Source of the DNA: Bacillota bacterium
GTDB taxonomy: Bacteria; Bacillota; UBA4882; UBA8346
DNA length: 64,000 bases
Assembly: GCA_023426245.1 (NCBI GenBank)
Contig: JAFABB010000039.1
Coordinates: 62,001-126,000, forward strand
Reading direction: 5' to 3'
Part shown: positions 41,506-50,694 of the stretch, in pieces
Numbering within the stretch: the stretch's first letter is position 1
Layout: each line of letters starts with the position of its first letter
Made by a program: the position numbers and the translations under genes
The notes under the pieces: model-generated
Told to the model about the DNA's origin: nothing
Databases searched by the model: none
Seen by the model: the letters and a program-made list of their open reading frames with translations, nothing else

Positions 41506-43693
41506 AAATCAAAATGCAAATTCCAAAAAGTCTAAAAGCAGTGACATGCCGTTTGAAATGATGAGTAAAATTAGCGGTATTTTAAGGTTACCTTCCTTTC
41601 GAGAGGGATTTTTAATCATTTTCTGTTTTTCCTTGCTGATTACGTTATTGCAGTTTAATTTGTCGCCTCATACTTATGATTTGAAAGTTGGACAAGCCAG
41701 CAAGGTTGAGATTATCGCGCCCAAAGATGTCTCCGATCGAGAGGCTACCAGGCTTGCTCAGAAGGATGCAGTGGATCGGGCTTTAGAAATTGCAATGCAG
41801 GATCCGGATAATTATCAAATCGACGAACAAGTTAGTCAGATGATTTCTTTTAAGCTCAATCGCTTTTTTGAGGCGATTGATTTATCACGCAAAAAATATT
41901 TGGCCGATCCAACCAAAACCCTAAACTCGAATTCAATTCGAATTGAAAACTATAAAAAATTCTTTTACCAGACTCCTAGTTTCAGTATGCTAAAGCGGAT
42001 AGTCCTATTGCCCGATGACTTTTATCAGGAACTCAAAATCAAAAGCCATCAGCTTATTACCGACATTGAGCAGCATCAGCGGATCGACCCGAAGAGTGTT
42101 GCCAATATCCGGCTTTTATTACCGCAAATGGTTGCGGAACAAAAGGTATCCCCGGAAATTGCTCCAACAGTGGTCAGTTTATTGGAGGCTGTCGTTCAAC
42201 CCAATTTGATCATCAATGCCACCAAAATTAAAAAAATTGAAAACCGGGTCCGCGGAGAAGTGCCGGAAGTGGTTCATCATGCCGGCGAGGTATTGATCGC
42301 TAAGGACCAGGTTGTTACCGAGAATGATTTGAAGATGTTGCAGGATTTGCACTTAATTGTCACAAAATCCAACCGCATTCAAGTTTTCTTGAGTTTGTCC
42401 TGTTTTATTCTTCTTCTCATCGGCCTGGGAACCCTTTATATTTGGCAATTTCATAATGAATTATTTAAGCAGGAGCGTTTGTTATACCTGCTCTTGTTGT
42501 TACTTGTTATTGTAGTCGGGCTCATTAAGGTATTATCCTTAACAGAGAATAACACCCTGCCTTATTTGGCTCCAATTAGTTTTGGCTCGATGCTGATGAC
42601 GATCTTGATTGAACCTCAGTTAGCATTGGCTATGACCGTGATCCTCAGTTTGCTGGGAGGTATCATTGTTGATTATAGTCTGGCACTGACTATTTTTTAT
42701 TTTGTGAGCGGCGCGATTCCTGTCCTGGTACTTCTGAAATTTGGGCGTCAGAGAGATTTGGTGCGATGCGGCTTTATTTTAATGTTTGTCAATGCAGTTA
42801 CCGTCACTTTAATCAATCTACTTTTCCATACCACTTTTGATTATCAGGCGGTGATGCTTTCGATTGCCAATGGTTTTTTATCGGCCGTACTGGCCATTGG
42901 CTCTTTACCGTTTTTGGAACATCTTTTCCGGCTTACTTCAGCCATCCGTTTGCTGGAACTTTCCAATCCAGGCCACCCACTGCTGCGAAGACTCCAAATC
43001 GAAGCTCCGGGTACTTACCATCATAGTATCATGGTCGGCAATTTGGCTGAAGCCGCAGCTGAGGGCATCGGTGCGGATGCTCTATGGGTTCGGGTAGGTT
43101 CTTATTATCATGATATCGGGAAAATCAAACGACCTTATTTCTTTGTAGAAAACCTGTTTACTCAGGATAATCCCCATGAAAAGCTCAATCCTACACTCAG
43201 CACTTTAATCATTACCTATCATGTGAAAGAAGGGGCTGAAATTGCCCGAGAACACGGGTTACCAGAGAAATTGGTAGAAATCATTGAACAACATCATGGT
43301 ACGGATTTGGTGCGCTACTTTTATAGACGTGCTTCAGAAAATGCGCAAGTTGAAAAAGAAAATTTAATCGAAGAGGATTTCCGGTATGAGGGACCTAAAC
43401 CCCAAACCAAGGAAGCCGCTTTGGTGATGTTGGCTGATTCGGTGGAGGCAGCTGTGAAGTCTTTACCGAAGCCCACGCCCGCCAAAGTTGAAACCCTGGT
43501 ACAAAGGATTATTCGCGAACGCCTGGATGACGGTCAATTTGATGAGTGCAACTTAACACTCAAAGATCTGAATAATGTCAAAAATAGTTTTATCAAAGTA
43601 CTGGGCGGAATGTTTCACAACCGGATTGAATATCCGGATAATGTCCTCCAAGAAATTGAAAGGAAGAAGACCAATGGCGATACTGGTAAATAA
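41492..43693 (+). CDS. pgpH: 7TM-HD phosphodiesterase (PgpH/YqfF)
   Basis: A 733-residue membrane phosphodiesterase, a family that degrades cyclic di-AMP. After an N-terminal membrane anchor (about residues 40-60) comes a large extracytoplasmic domain. Seven membrane segments follow (about 300-480), then a cytoplasmic HD domain with TYHHSIMVGNLAE, the YYHDIGKIKRP metal site and IIEQHHGT. TTG start inside the phoH end, after AAAGGAG. Its 3' end overlaps ybeY by 20 bases. Confidence 0.93.
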   Translation: MELNENQNANSKKSKSSDMPFEMMSKISGILRLPSFREGFLIIFCFSLLITLLQFNLSPHTYDLKVGQASKVEIIAPKDVSDREATRLAQKDAVDRALEIAMQDPDNYQIDEQVSQMISFKLNRFFEAIDLSRKKYLADPTKTLNSNSIRIENYKKFFYQTPSFSMLKRIVLLPDDFYQELKIKSHQLITDIEQHQRIDPKSVANIRLLLPQMVAEQKVSPEIAPTVVSLLEAVVQPNLIINATKIKKIENRVRGEVPEVVHHAGEVLIAKDQVVTENDLKMLQDLHLIVTKSNRIQVFLSLSCFILLLIGLGTLYIWQFHNELFKQERLLYLLLLLLVIVVGLIKVLSLTENNTLPYLAPISFGSMLMTILIEPQLALAMTVILSLLGGIIVDYSLALTIFYFVSGAIPVLVLLKFGRQRDLVRCGFILMFVNAVTVTLINLLFHTTFDYQAVMLSIANGFLSAVLAIGSLPFLEHLFRLTSAIRLLELSNPGHPLLRRLQIEAPGTYHHSIMVGNLAEAAAEGIGADALWVRVGSYYHDIGKIKRPYFFVENLFTQDNPHEKLNPTLSTLIITYHVKEGAEIAREHGLPEKLVEIIEQHHGTDLVRYFYRRASENAQVEKENLIEEDFRYEGPKPQTKEAALVMLADSVEAAVKSLPKPTPAKVETLVQRIIRERLDDGQFDECNLTLKDLNNVKNSFIKVLGGMFHNRIEYPDNVLQEIERKKTNGDTGK

Positions 43694-44144
43694 TATTCAG
43701 AAAATCATTCCGGTTGAGGAACAAGGGCTCCATTTATTGGAAGAAGTTTTACAAAACGCCTTGAATGCGCACCAAAAACCTCAATCCGAAGTCAGTGTTG
43801 TCTTAGTGGACAACCAATATATCCAGGAATTAAATTCGCAATATCGCGGTTTGGATCAACCGACCGACGTTTTGTCTTTTGCCATGGAGGAAGATGTGAC
43901 CGAAGGTCAAGATGTTTTGCCGGAGGATGCCCCAGAACTGTTGGGCGATATTTTCATATCGATGGAACGTGCAGTTGATCAGTCCAAAGAGTATGAGCAT
44001 TCCTTAATTCGCGAACTTAATTATCTGGCTATCCACGGTTTATTGCATTTGTTGGGTTATGATCACCAAACCCCGGAGGATACAGTCACGATGCGTACTG
44101 AAGAAGAAAAGATATTGGCTGCATTTCAGATAGGGAGGAAATAG
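43674..44144 (+). CDS. ybeY: rRNA maturation endoribonuclease YbeY
   Basis: A 156-residue metal-dependent endoribonuclease for 16S rRNA 3' processing and ribosome quality control. The zinc site HGLLHLLGYDH is complete, followed by acidic residues typical of the family, and the TDVLSFAM strand is present. ATG at 43674 gives the usual N-terminus MAILVNN; the longer frame lies inside pgpH. The dgkA-like gene follows after 2 bases. Confidence 0.95.
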   Translation: MAILVNNIQKIIPVEEQGLHLLEEVLQNALNAHQKPQSEVSVVLVDNQYIQELNSQYRGLDQPTDVLSFAMEEDVTEGQDVLPEDAPELLGDIFISMERAVDQSKEYEHSLIRELNYLAIHGLLHLLGYDHQTPEDTVTMRTEEEKILAAFQIGRK

Positions 44145-44146
44145 AT

Positions 44147-44845
44147 TTGAGGTCGAGAAGCCTCCTGGACTCTTTTAATAATGCTTTCGAAGGGATAATT
44201 TACGCATTTAAGACCCAGCGCAATATTCGCTTGCACTTTCTGGCCACCGGTGGAGTGTTAATCTTGTCGCTGCTTCTTCAATTGACGAAATTGGAGATTT
44301 TAATCCTCTTTATGACCATTGCTTTCGTGATTGTAACGGAGATGATGAATACTGCTTTAGAGGTAACGGTTGATTTAATAACCCCAGACTATCATCCTCT
44401 GGCGGCAATTATCAAAAATGTGTCTGCCGGTGCCGTTCTGGTTGCTGCAGTGTTGGCAATTATCGTTGGGTATCTTATTTTTGCTCCCAAGTTTGACCCG
44501 CTGATTCCCAGAGTGATTGAATCCTTACAGAAAGCCCCTGCCTATCTGAGTCTGGTAGCTATTTTATTGACAATTGTCGTGGTCATCGTTAGCAAGTCAA
44601 TTACCAAAAAGGCGCGACTTATTCAGGGGGGTATGCCCAGTGGTCATACGGCACTTGGAGCTTCAGCTGCTACGGCTATTTTTTTTATCTGTCACAATAG
44701 CTTAGTCTTCTTTTTGGCAGGATTTTTAGTGTTGCTCATTGCAGAAAGCCGGGTTGAAAACCAGGTTCATACCTGGCCCGAGGTTATTGCCGGAGGTACG
44801 CTTGGATGTCTAATTTCTCTGGTTGTATTTCAAATTCTGAAATAA
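44147..44845 (+). CDS. dgkA: DgkA-type lipid kinase fused to a PAP2 phosphatase domain
   Basis: A 232-residue membrane protein with two parts. The N-terminal part (about 1-115) is a diacylglycerol/undecaprenol kinase of the DgkA family: FAFEGI-like start (NAFEGIIYAFKTQRNIRLH), the catalytic EMMNTALEVTVD and three membrane helices. The C-terminal part (about 130-232) is PAP2-like, with KKARLIQGGMPSGHTALGAS and a later ESRVENQVHTWPEVIAGG. The fusion joins opposite reactions on a lipid head group, kinase and phosphatase, probably on undecaprenyl lipids. It starts at TTG after GGAGGAAATAGA. Fusions like this are known in Bacillota. Confidence 0.9.
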   Translation: MRSRSLLDSFNNAFEGIIYAFKTQRNIRLHFLATGGVLILSLLLQLTKLEILILFMTIAFVIVTEMMNTALEVTVDLITPDYHPLAAIIKNVSAGAVLVAAVLAIIVGYLIFAPKFDPLIPRVIESLQKAPAYLSLVAILLTIVVVIVSKSITKKARLIQGGMPSGHTALGASAATAIFFICHNSLVFFLAGFLVLLIAESRVENQVHTWPEVIAGGTLGCLISLVVFQILK

Positions 44846-44861
44846 AGGGGAAATTTTAAGT

Positions 44862-45284
44862 ATGAATGAAACTCAAAAACAGGAATTGATTCAAACCGCT
44901 ATGAATGCCCGTCAAAGGGCTTATGCCCCTTATTCTCGCTTCCAAGTAGGTGCTGCTTTACTTGGAAAATCAGGCCGTATTTATAGCGGCTGCAATGTAG
45001 AAAATGCTTCTTTCGGCGCCACAATATGCGCTGAACGTACTGCAGCGGTAAAGGCTGTGTCTGAAGGAGAGACCAGTTTTGAAGCTTTGGTTGTGGCCAC
45101 GGATGGAACAGATCCTGCTGCGCCTTGTGGAATTTGCCGTCAATTTTTGGTCGAGTTTGGATTGGATTTAGTCCTCATTTTGGTGAACCAGGAAGGGAAA
45201 AAGATTGAAACCACGCTAGCCCAATATTTACCGGGAGCTTTCACTCCCAAAAATCTGAATGATTCTCTGGAAACCACTTCGTGA
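44862..45284 (+). CDS. cdd: cytidine deaminase
   Basis: A 140-residue zinc deaminase converting cytidine to uridine for pyrimidine salvage. The zinc ligands and catalytic glutamate are in CAERTA (C, E), with PCGICRQ giving the two further cysteines, and the nucleoside-binding segment is NVENASFGATI. It lies in the conserved dgkA-cdd-era order. A GGGGAAATTTTAAGT leader gives a weak ribosome site. Confidence 0.95.
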   Translation: MNETQKQELIQTAMNARQRAYAPYSRFQVGAALLGKSGRIYSGCNVENASFGATICAERTAAVKAVSEGETSFEALVVATDGTDPAAPCGICRQFLVEFGLDLVLILVNQEGKKIETTLAQYLPGAFTPKNLNDSLETTS

Positions 45285-45381
45285 ATCCATTGATTATTGC
45301 ATAGCGGTGAAAAATGTTTATTTTACCAAGGGATTTGCACTGCGTTTTCGGGTGATTTGATTGAAACATGGAGGGCTAAAA

Positions 45382-45852
45382 TTGGAAGATTCGGTTATAA
45401 GTATAGAAATCGTGACATCAGTGGATGATTATTTGCGGGAGATTTTGCTTAGTATTGATGAGGAGGTCTTTGGTCCTGCCAGTTTAAATGAATGGTCTTT
45501 ACCGCCGTTCCTGCACTATGGAAGAGTCTACTTGGCCAGATTAAATGGTAAGCCGGTCGGGATTGCACAGTTAATGAGAGATTGGCGCGATTCGGAACTT
45601 GTTTACTTGTATGGTTATGCAGTGGCCCTTGATTATCAAGGAAATGGAGTGGGGACTGCTCTTTTGAGGCATATTTTTGAGGCCATGCCCAGAGCCGGAT
45701 TTACCAGACTCCAATTAACCGTTCATCCGGAAAACAAGGTAGCGCTTCACATTTATGAAGACAAGTTTCAAATGAAACGAATTGGATTTTTAAAAGACTA
45801 TTATGGCCCCGGAGAAGACCGGTGGTTACTGGAGTGGAATTGGGAAAAATAA
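45382..45852 (+). CDS. GNAT-family N-acetyltransferase
   Basis: A 156-residue acetyltransferase with the acetyl-CoA binding signature VALDYQGNGVGTALLRH and the preceding strand ELVYLYGYAV. TTG at 45382 is chosen because GGAGGG lies six bases upstream; the frame extends to 45361. The substrate cannot be told. Its stop overlaps the start of era, so it is co-translated within the cdd-era cluster, where recO is often found in relatives. Confidence 0.85.
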   Translation: MEDSVISIEIVTSVDDYLREILLSIDEEVFGPASLNEWSLPPFLHYGRVYLARLNGKPVGIAQLMRDWRDSELVYLYGYAVALDYQGNGVGTALLRHIFEAMPRAGFTRLQLTVHPENKVALHIYEDKFQMKRIGFLKDYYGPGEDRWLLEWNWEK

Positions 45853-46766
45853 TGGATAATAATTCATTTATGAATCATAAATTTAAATCAGGTTTTGTAG
45901 CCTTAATTGGCCGGCCGAATGTCGGAAAATCAAGCCTTTTCAATAACTTCATTGGACAGAAAATAACAATTACTTCCGAGAAACCTCAAACGACCCGAAA
46001 TTCCTTGCGCGGGATTTTAACAACGGAAGATTATCAGATAGTCTGGGTTGATACCCCCGGCTTACATCGACCCCTTCACCGTTTAGGCGATCAAATGAAC
46101 CGGGCTGCCCAATTGGTTTTACCCGATGTGGATTTGATCCTTTGGGTTTTGGACAGCAGCGCCGGCTTTACACCAGCTGATCAAAAAGTGGCCGATATTT
46201 TGAAAGGAACCACGACTCCGGTATTTGTGTTGTGGAATAAAGATGATTTGGTGGCTGATAATAACGCTCCTCCTCAAATAGAAGCTTTCGAGCGGAAATT
46301 CCGGGTTTCGGCTCAAACCGGCCGAGGCATTCCGCAGTTGTTGGCGGCAATTGCAGATCAACTCCCTGTTGGACCGGCTTTTTATCCGCCGGATCAAATC
46401 ACTGATCATCCCGAACGATTTATTGCAGCCGAGTTCTTAAGGGAAAAGGTCCTTCAATTCACTCAAGATGAAGTGCCTCATGCCATAGCGGTTCAAGTGG
46501 AAGAAATGAAGGAACGCAGTAACGGCAGGATTTATATCGAAGCCACCCTTTACGTGGAGCGGGACTCTCAAAAAGGGATTATTATCGGGGCCGGGGGAGA
46601 GCGCTTAAAAAATATTGGAAAAGCCGCTCGGGAAGATCTGGAACTTTTGCTGGATGCGCCCGTTTTTTTAAATCTATGGGTGAAAGTACGGAAAAATTGG
46701 CGCAACCATGAGGCCTCCTTGAAGGAATTCGGTTATTGGGATGATACCCGTGATCGGGATAGTTGA
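45852..46766 (+). CDS. era: GTPase Era
   Basis: A 304-residue GTPase for 30S ribosome assembly that binds the 3' end of 16S rRNA. G1 is GRPNVGKSS, G2 TTRNS, G3 DTPGLH and G4 NKDD. The C-terminal KH domain is present with IIIGAGGERLKNIG. ATG at 45852 overlaps the acetyltransferase stop; ATG at 45870 is an alternative. Functional partner of YbeY nearby. Confidence 0.96.
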   Translation: MDNNSFMNHKFKSGFVALIGRPNVGKSSLFNNFIGQKITITSEKPQTTRNSLRGILTTEDYQIVWVDTPGLHRPLHRLGDQMNRAAQLVLPDVDLILWVLDSSAGFTPADQKVADILKGTTTPVFVLWNKDDLVADNNAPPQIEAFERKFRVSAQTGRGIPQLLAAIADQLPVGPAFYPPDQITDHPERFIAAEFLREKVLQFTQDEVPHAIAVQVEEMKERSNGRIYIEATLYVERDSQKGIIIGAGGERLKNIGKAAREDLELLLDAPVFLNLWVKVRKNWRNHEASLKEFGYWDDTRDRDS

Positions 46767-46783
46767 CCATGCGGGAGTTGGAT

Positions 46784-48103
46784 ATGGGAAAGTTCATGAA
46801 GATTTTTATATGGATTGGGTTTTTGATGATAGGATATCACCCTAATTCGGTGATGGCTGCCGATTTACGGCCCGTAAAAGTTGGTTTGGCAGTTGATCAG
46901 GATGCCATAACACTTTGTATAGCCGATAGTGAAGCTATTTTGGATTTGACCGCTGCAGAGCCGGTTAATCTTCCCATTCCGGGCGAACAAGTTGTTTTTA
47001 CGGTTTGTAACGATACTTTAGAGCTTGATAGTGTTCCCATTGGCGCAGGCCCATTTTTAGTGATTCCGGGTCAAAGTCCATTGATTTGGAATAATCACCG
47101 TTATCGGGGTGGTTTTTTAATATTTGCGAAAAACAACCGGATCAGTTTGATTGATTACATTTCCCTCGACGATTATTTACGGGGCGTGGTACCCAGGGAA
47201 GTAATGGCATCATGGCCTTCAGCCGTGCTCAGAGCCCAGGCAATAGCGGCCAGAACTTATGCTATTGCCTCTTTGGGACGACATGCCAATAATGGTTTTG
47301 ATCTTTGCCAAACCGATCATTGCCAAGTATATGGGGGAATGGATTCGGAAAAAACCAGCACCAATATAGCAGTGGACAGTACGTCGGGTAAAATTATCAC
47401 CTATCGTGGCAGAGTGATTTCAGCCGTATATCATTCTTCATCAGGAGGTTCCACAGCCGAAGCTGCCTCAGTATGGAATGAGAGTGTACCTTATTTAAAA
47501 TCGACGATTGATTGGGATCAAAATTCACCGTATAATCAATGGACACGCTCTATGAACTGGGATGACCTTCAAGGTTTGGTCAACCATTTTTATCCATCCG
47601 TTGGACAGCTGCAACAAATTTCAGGGGTCAATTACACTCCGGACGGTAAGTTATTGAAAATTACTCTTCTGGGTAATTTAGATTCCAAGATTCTCAGTGG
47701 CGAACAATTCCGGTCTTTGACAGGCCTCCCAAGCGTTAAAGCTCAAATCGGAGTAATTTACGGTCCCCTGCCATTTATAAATTTATGGTGGCTGCCCGGT
47801 AGTCCTTATCCCCAGGCTTTAATGGCTGATACCGACATCCCAGGGCTTTTTGCAGATGCCTTGATGCCACCGTGGGATCTTCCGGATCCATGGTCCTGGT
47901 TGCAGGATAAGATACCGTTTCGGATTGTACTCCGCGGATCAGGTTGGGGACATGGAGTGGGTATGAGTCAATGGGGAGCCAAGGGCATGGCAGAAGCCGG
48001 GTATAACGAAAGGCAAATTTTGGAACATTATTACCCTGGGACCATGATAACGGATGTCAGTAATCTGCACATGGATGGGAGTAAAAGAAATGCAGGTCAG
48101 TGA
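46784..48103 (+). CDS. SpoIID/LytB-domain protein
   Basis: A secreted protein of about 439 residues of the SpoIID/LytB family. The N-terminal signal segment is MGKFMKIFIWIGFLMIGY. The SpoIID domain carries SLDDYLRGVVPREVMASWP, AQAIAARTYAI and the C-terminal GSGWGHGVGMSQWGAKGMA. SpoIID itself is a lytic transglycosylase acting on denuded glycan in engulfment, but LytB-like relatives only stimulate other hydrolases. It may be SpoIID-like rather than the main SpoIID. The start at ATG 46784 has GGGAG upstream. Its end overlaps queA. Confidence 0.85.
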   Translation: MGKFMKIFIWIGFLMIGYHPNSVMAADLRPVKVGLAVDQDAITLCIADSEAILDLTAAEPVNLPIPGEQVVFTVCNDTLELDSVPIGAGPFLVIPGQSPLIWNNHRYRGGFLIFAKNNRISLIDYISLDDYLRGVVPREVMASWPSAVLRAQAIAARTYAIASLGRHANNGFDLCQTDHCQVYGGMDSEKTSTNIAVDSTSGKIITYRGRVISAVYHSSSGGSTAEAASVWNESVPYLKSTIDWDQNSPYNQWTRSMNWDDLQGLVNHFYPSVGQLQQISGVNYTPDGKLLKITLLGNLDSKILSGEQFRSLTGLPSVKAQIGVIYGPLPFINLWWLPGSPYPQALMADTDIPGLFADALMPPWDLPDPWSWLQDKIPFRIVLRGSGWGHGVGMSQWGAKGMAEAGYNERQILEHYYPGTMITDVSNLHMDGSKRNAGQ

Positions 48104-49112
48104 TTTTGATTATTTGTTACCGGCGGAGTTAATAGCTCAGGTCCCTGAAGAACCGCGGGATCATTCGCGTTTGCTGGTAGTCGATCGCAATCGTAAAATC
48201 ATGGAGGATCATCATTTTTATGATATTGTCCAGTTCTTGGAACCCGGTGATTTAATTATTTTCAATGATACCAGGGTTATACCGGCCCGCTTATTTGCCA
48301 CCCGTGAAAGTACCGGGGCGAGGGTTGAAGTTTTCTTGATCCGGGAACTCGGTCAGAATGAATGGGAGTGTCTGGTGCGCCCCGGAAAGCGGAGCAAACC
48401 CGGAGTAGAGCTGATATTTCCGGAAAATATTGTTGGAAAGGTTTCCGGAGCGGTGGAAGGCGGTGGCAGAATTGTTCAGTTTCCCCCGGAACTTCATTTT
48501 AGAGAGTGGCTCCAAAGGAGCGGAGAAACTCCTTTGCCGCCTTATATTCACAATAAACAAGTGGATCCCGAACGATATCAAACCATTTATTCAAAGTATG
48601 AGGGTTCGGTGGCTGCTCCCACGGCAGGTCTACATTTCACGGATAGGGTATTGGAGAAACTGAAAGCAAATGGAGTTCAGTTGGGTTTTTTAACGCTCCA
48701 TGTGGGCTTGGGGACTTTTCGTCCGGTAAAAACCGAAGTGGTGGAAGAACACCACATGCATTCCGAAATTTTTTCTTTGCAAAGTGATTTGGTACGGAAA
48801 ATTCAAGAAACCAAAAAAGCGGGTAAACGTGTTATTGCAGTTGGGACTACGGTAGTCAGGGTATTGGAATCGCAGGCGCGCGAAGATGGCACATTGGTTC
48901 CCGGTTCCGGTGAGACTGCTATTTTTATATATCCCGGATATCAATTTAAAATCATTGACGGATTAATAACCAATTTTCATCTGCCAAAATCTACTTTGCT
49001 GATGTTAGTATCAGCCTTTGCCGGTCGGCAATTTATCGCGGAATGTTATCACCATGCAGTGGAGGAACAGTACCGTTTCTTCAGCTTTGGAGATGCCATG
49101 TTTATAAAGTAA
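48090..49112 (+). CDS. queA: tRNA preQ1 ribosyltransferase-isomerase QueA
   Basis: A 340-residue enzyme using S-adenosylmethionine as ribosyl donor to convert preQ1-34 tRNA to epoxyqueuosine. It shows SDFDYLLPAELIAQ, IFNDTRVIPARL, SVAAPTAGLHFT and ITNFHLPKSTLLMLVSAFAG. ATG at 48090 matches the family start. The tgt gene follows after a short AT-rich tandem repeat. Confidence 0.96.
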   Translation: MQVSDFDYLLPAELIAQVPEEPRDHSRLLVVDRNRKIMEDHHFYDIVQFLEPGDLIIFNDTRVIPARLFATRESTGARVEVFLIRELGQNEWECLVRPGKRSKPGVELIFPENIVGKVSGAVEGGGRIVQFPPELHFREWLQRSGETPLPPYIHNKQVDPERYQTIYSKYEGSVAAPTAGLHFTDRVLEKLKANGVQLGFLTLHVGLGTFRPVKTEVVEEHHMHSEIFSLQSDLVRKIQETKKAGKRVIAVGTTVVRVLESQAREDGTLVPGSGETAIFIYPGYQFKIIDGLITNFHLPKSTLLMLVSAFAGRQFIAECYHHAVEEQYRFFSFGDAMFIK

Positions 49113-49155
49113 AGGTTTTATCAATAAAGGTTTTATAAATAAAAGTTTTATCAAT
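49111..49155 (+). repeat. three 15-bp tandem repeats between queA and tgt
   Basis: AAAGGTTTTATCAAT is repeated three times with one or two changes (49111, 49126, 49141). The stretch contains the ribosome site region of tgt only after its end (AAGAGG at 49159). Confidence 0.85.
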
Positions 49156-49172
49156 AAAATAAGAGGTTTCCG

Positions 49173-50288
49173 ATGTCATTTTCTTTTCATATTCAGAAAG
49201 AATCCAATGAAAATAAGGGCCGGTTGGGTTTATTGACTACAGCTCACAACCAAATCGAAACGCCGGTTTTTATGCCTGTAGGCACCCAAGGCGCGGTTAA
49301 GGCTATGACGGTCGATGATTTGAATAAAATTGGATTTAAAATCATTCTTGGGAATACATATCATCTTTATCTCCGGCCAGGCTCGGATATTGTAAGGGAG
49401 GCCGGAGGCTTACACTCATTCATTCACTGGAACGGTTCCATGTTAACGGATAGCGGAGGTTTTCAAGTATTCAGCTTGGCCAAGTTAACGAAAGTCACCG
49501 AAGAAGGTGTTACATTTAAATCCCATATTGATGGTTCGGCTCATTTATTTTCCCCGGAGCGGGTGATGGAGATTGAGTCCGATTTGGGCGCCGATATTGC
49601 CATGCCCTTTGATGTATGCTTGCCGTACCCTTCAGAATACAAATCCGCTAAAGAAGCAATGGAACGGACAACCCGCTGGGCGGAAAGGTGTTTAAAAGCT
49701 CACCGCCGGCAGAATCAGGTTCTCTTTGGGATCGTTCAGGGTGTAACTTACCGGGATTTACGTCTGGAAAGCGCTAAGGCTTTATCCAGCTTGGGATTTC
49801 CAGGCTATGCCATTGGAGGTCTGAGCGTAGGTGAACCTAAACCATTGATGTATGAGGCATTGGATTATACAGTACCCGCTCTTCCGGAAAATAAACCCCG
49901 CTATTTAATGGGAGTTGGCTCTCCGGACGCTTTGTGGGAAGGGGTTGAACGGGGAGTTGACATGTTTGATTGTGTTTTTCCAACCCGTATTGCCCGGCAT
50001 GGAACAGCATTGACCTCCGGAGGAAGGGTTCTGATCCGCGATGCTCAGTATGCCAGGGATTACGGACCTCTTGATCCCAAATGCGGATGTTATACTTGTA
50101 AAACTGGCTATTCCAGGGCGTATATCCGTCATTTATTTAAGGCGGGAGAGTTTTTGGGGGGGTATTTAATTACTTACCACAATTTATATTTTTTAAGGCA
50201 GATCATGGAAGAAATTAAAGAGGGACTGAGAACTGACACCTTTAAGGAACGAAAACAGGAATTTTTCAGGCAATATCAGGGTGAATAA
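49173..50288 (+). CDS. tgt: queuine tRNA-ribosyltransferase
   Basis: A 371-residue bacterial TGT that exchanges guanine-34 for preQ1 in GUN-anticodon tRNAs. The catalytic Asp is in LTDSGGFQVFSL, the second nucleophile region is FDCVFPTRIARHG, and the zinc site is CGCYTC plus a later His. The length is typical. It acts directly before QueA, whose gene is upstream. Confidence 0.96.
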   Translation: MSFSFHIQKESNENKGRLGLLTTAHNQIETPVFMPVGTQGAVKAMTVDDLNKIGFKIILGNTYHLYLRPGSDIVREAGGLHSFIHWNGSMLTDSGGFQVFSLAKLTKVTEEGVTFKSHIDGSAHLFSPERVMEIESDLGADIAMPFDVCLPYPSEYKSAKEAMERTTRWAERCLKAHRRQNQVLFGIVQGVTYRDLRLESAKALSSLGFPGYAIGGLSVGEPKPLMYEALDYTVPALPENKPRYLMGVGSPDALWEGVERGVDMFDCVFPTRIARHGTALTSGGRVLIRDAQYARDYGPLDPKCGCYTCKTGYSRAYIRHLFKAGEFLGGYLITYHNLYFLRQIMEEIKEGLRTDTFKERKQEFFRQYQGE

Positions 50289-50343
50289 AAGGAAAACCAT
50301 GTTTTTTGTCGAATAAATAATTTGTTTAAAAGGAGGTGATAGT

Positions 50344-50643
50344 ATGAATTTATTATTAGCCGCAGCTCAGCCGGCAGCAGCTGGGAATGCAGGATTGATT
50401 CAAATCCTGATTTTGGTGGGGTTTTTCGCGATTTTTTATTTTTTGATGATAGCGCCCCAACGTAAGCAACAAAAACAAAGACAAGCAATGTTAAATAGCC
50501 TGAAAAAAGGCGATAAAGTTATCACTGTGGGTGGCTTACACGGTGAAATCGTTGACTTAGATGATGATGATGTTAGATTAAAAGTTGCTGATAAAGTGGA
50601 ATTAAAGTTTTCCCGCAGTTCAGTGCAAAAAGTCAAAAATTAA
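50344..50643 (+). CDS. yajC: preprotein translocase subunit YajC
   Basis: A 99-residue single-span membrane protein associated with SecDF. The hydrophobic helix is at about residues 20-38 (ILVGFFAIFYFLMIAPQ), followed by the conserved RKQQKQRQAMLNSLKKGDKV, then VTVGGLHGEIVDL. AGGAGGTGATAGT precedes ATG. The usual yajC-secD-secF order is broken here by about 4.5 kb of other genes. Confidence 0.94.
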   Translation: MNLLLAAAQPAAAGNAGLIQILILVGFFAIFYFLMIAPQRKQQKQRQAMLNSLKKGDKVITVGGLHGEIVDLDDDDVRLKVADKVELKFSRSSVQKVKN

Positions 50644-50644
50644 G

Positions 50645-50669
50645 AGAGTCTTGACTCTCTTTTTTTTTA
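50645..50669 (+). terminator. rho-independent terminator after yajC
   Basis: AGAGAGTC-TT-GACTCTCT followed by a run of T. Confidence 0.92.
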
Positions 50670-50694
50670 GGACAAAATAATAGGAGGGTAGAAA

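Noticed and set aside
49111..49155. CRISPR or riboswitch between queA and tgt
   Set aside because: Only a short AT-rich tandem repeat; no spacers and no preQ1-type aptamer pattern.
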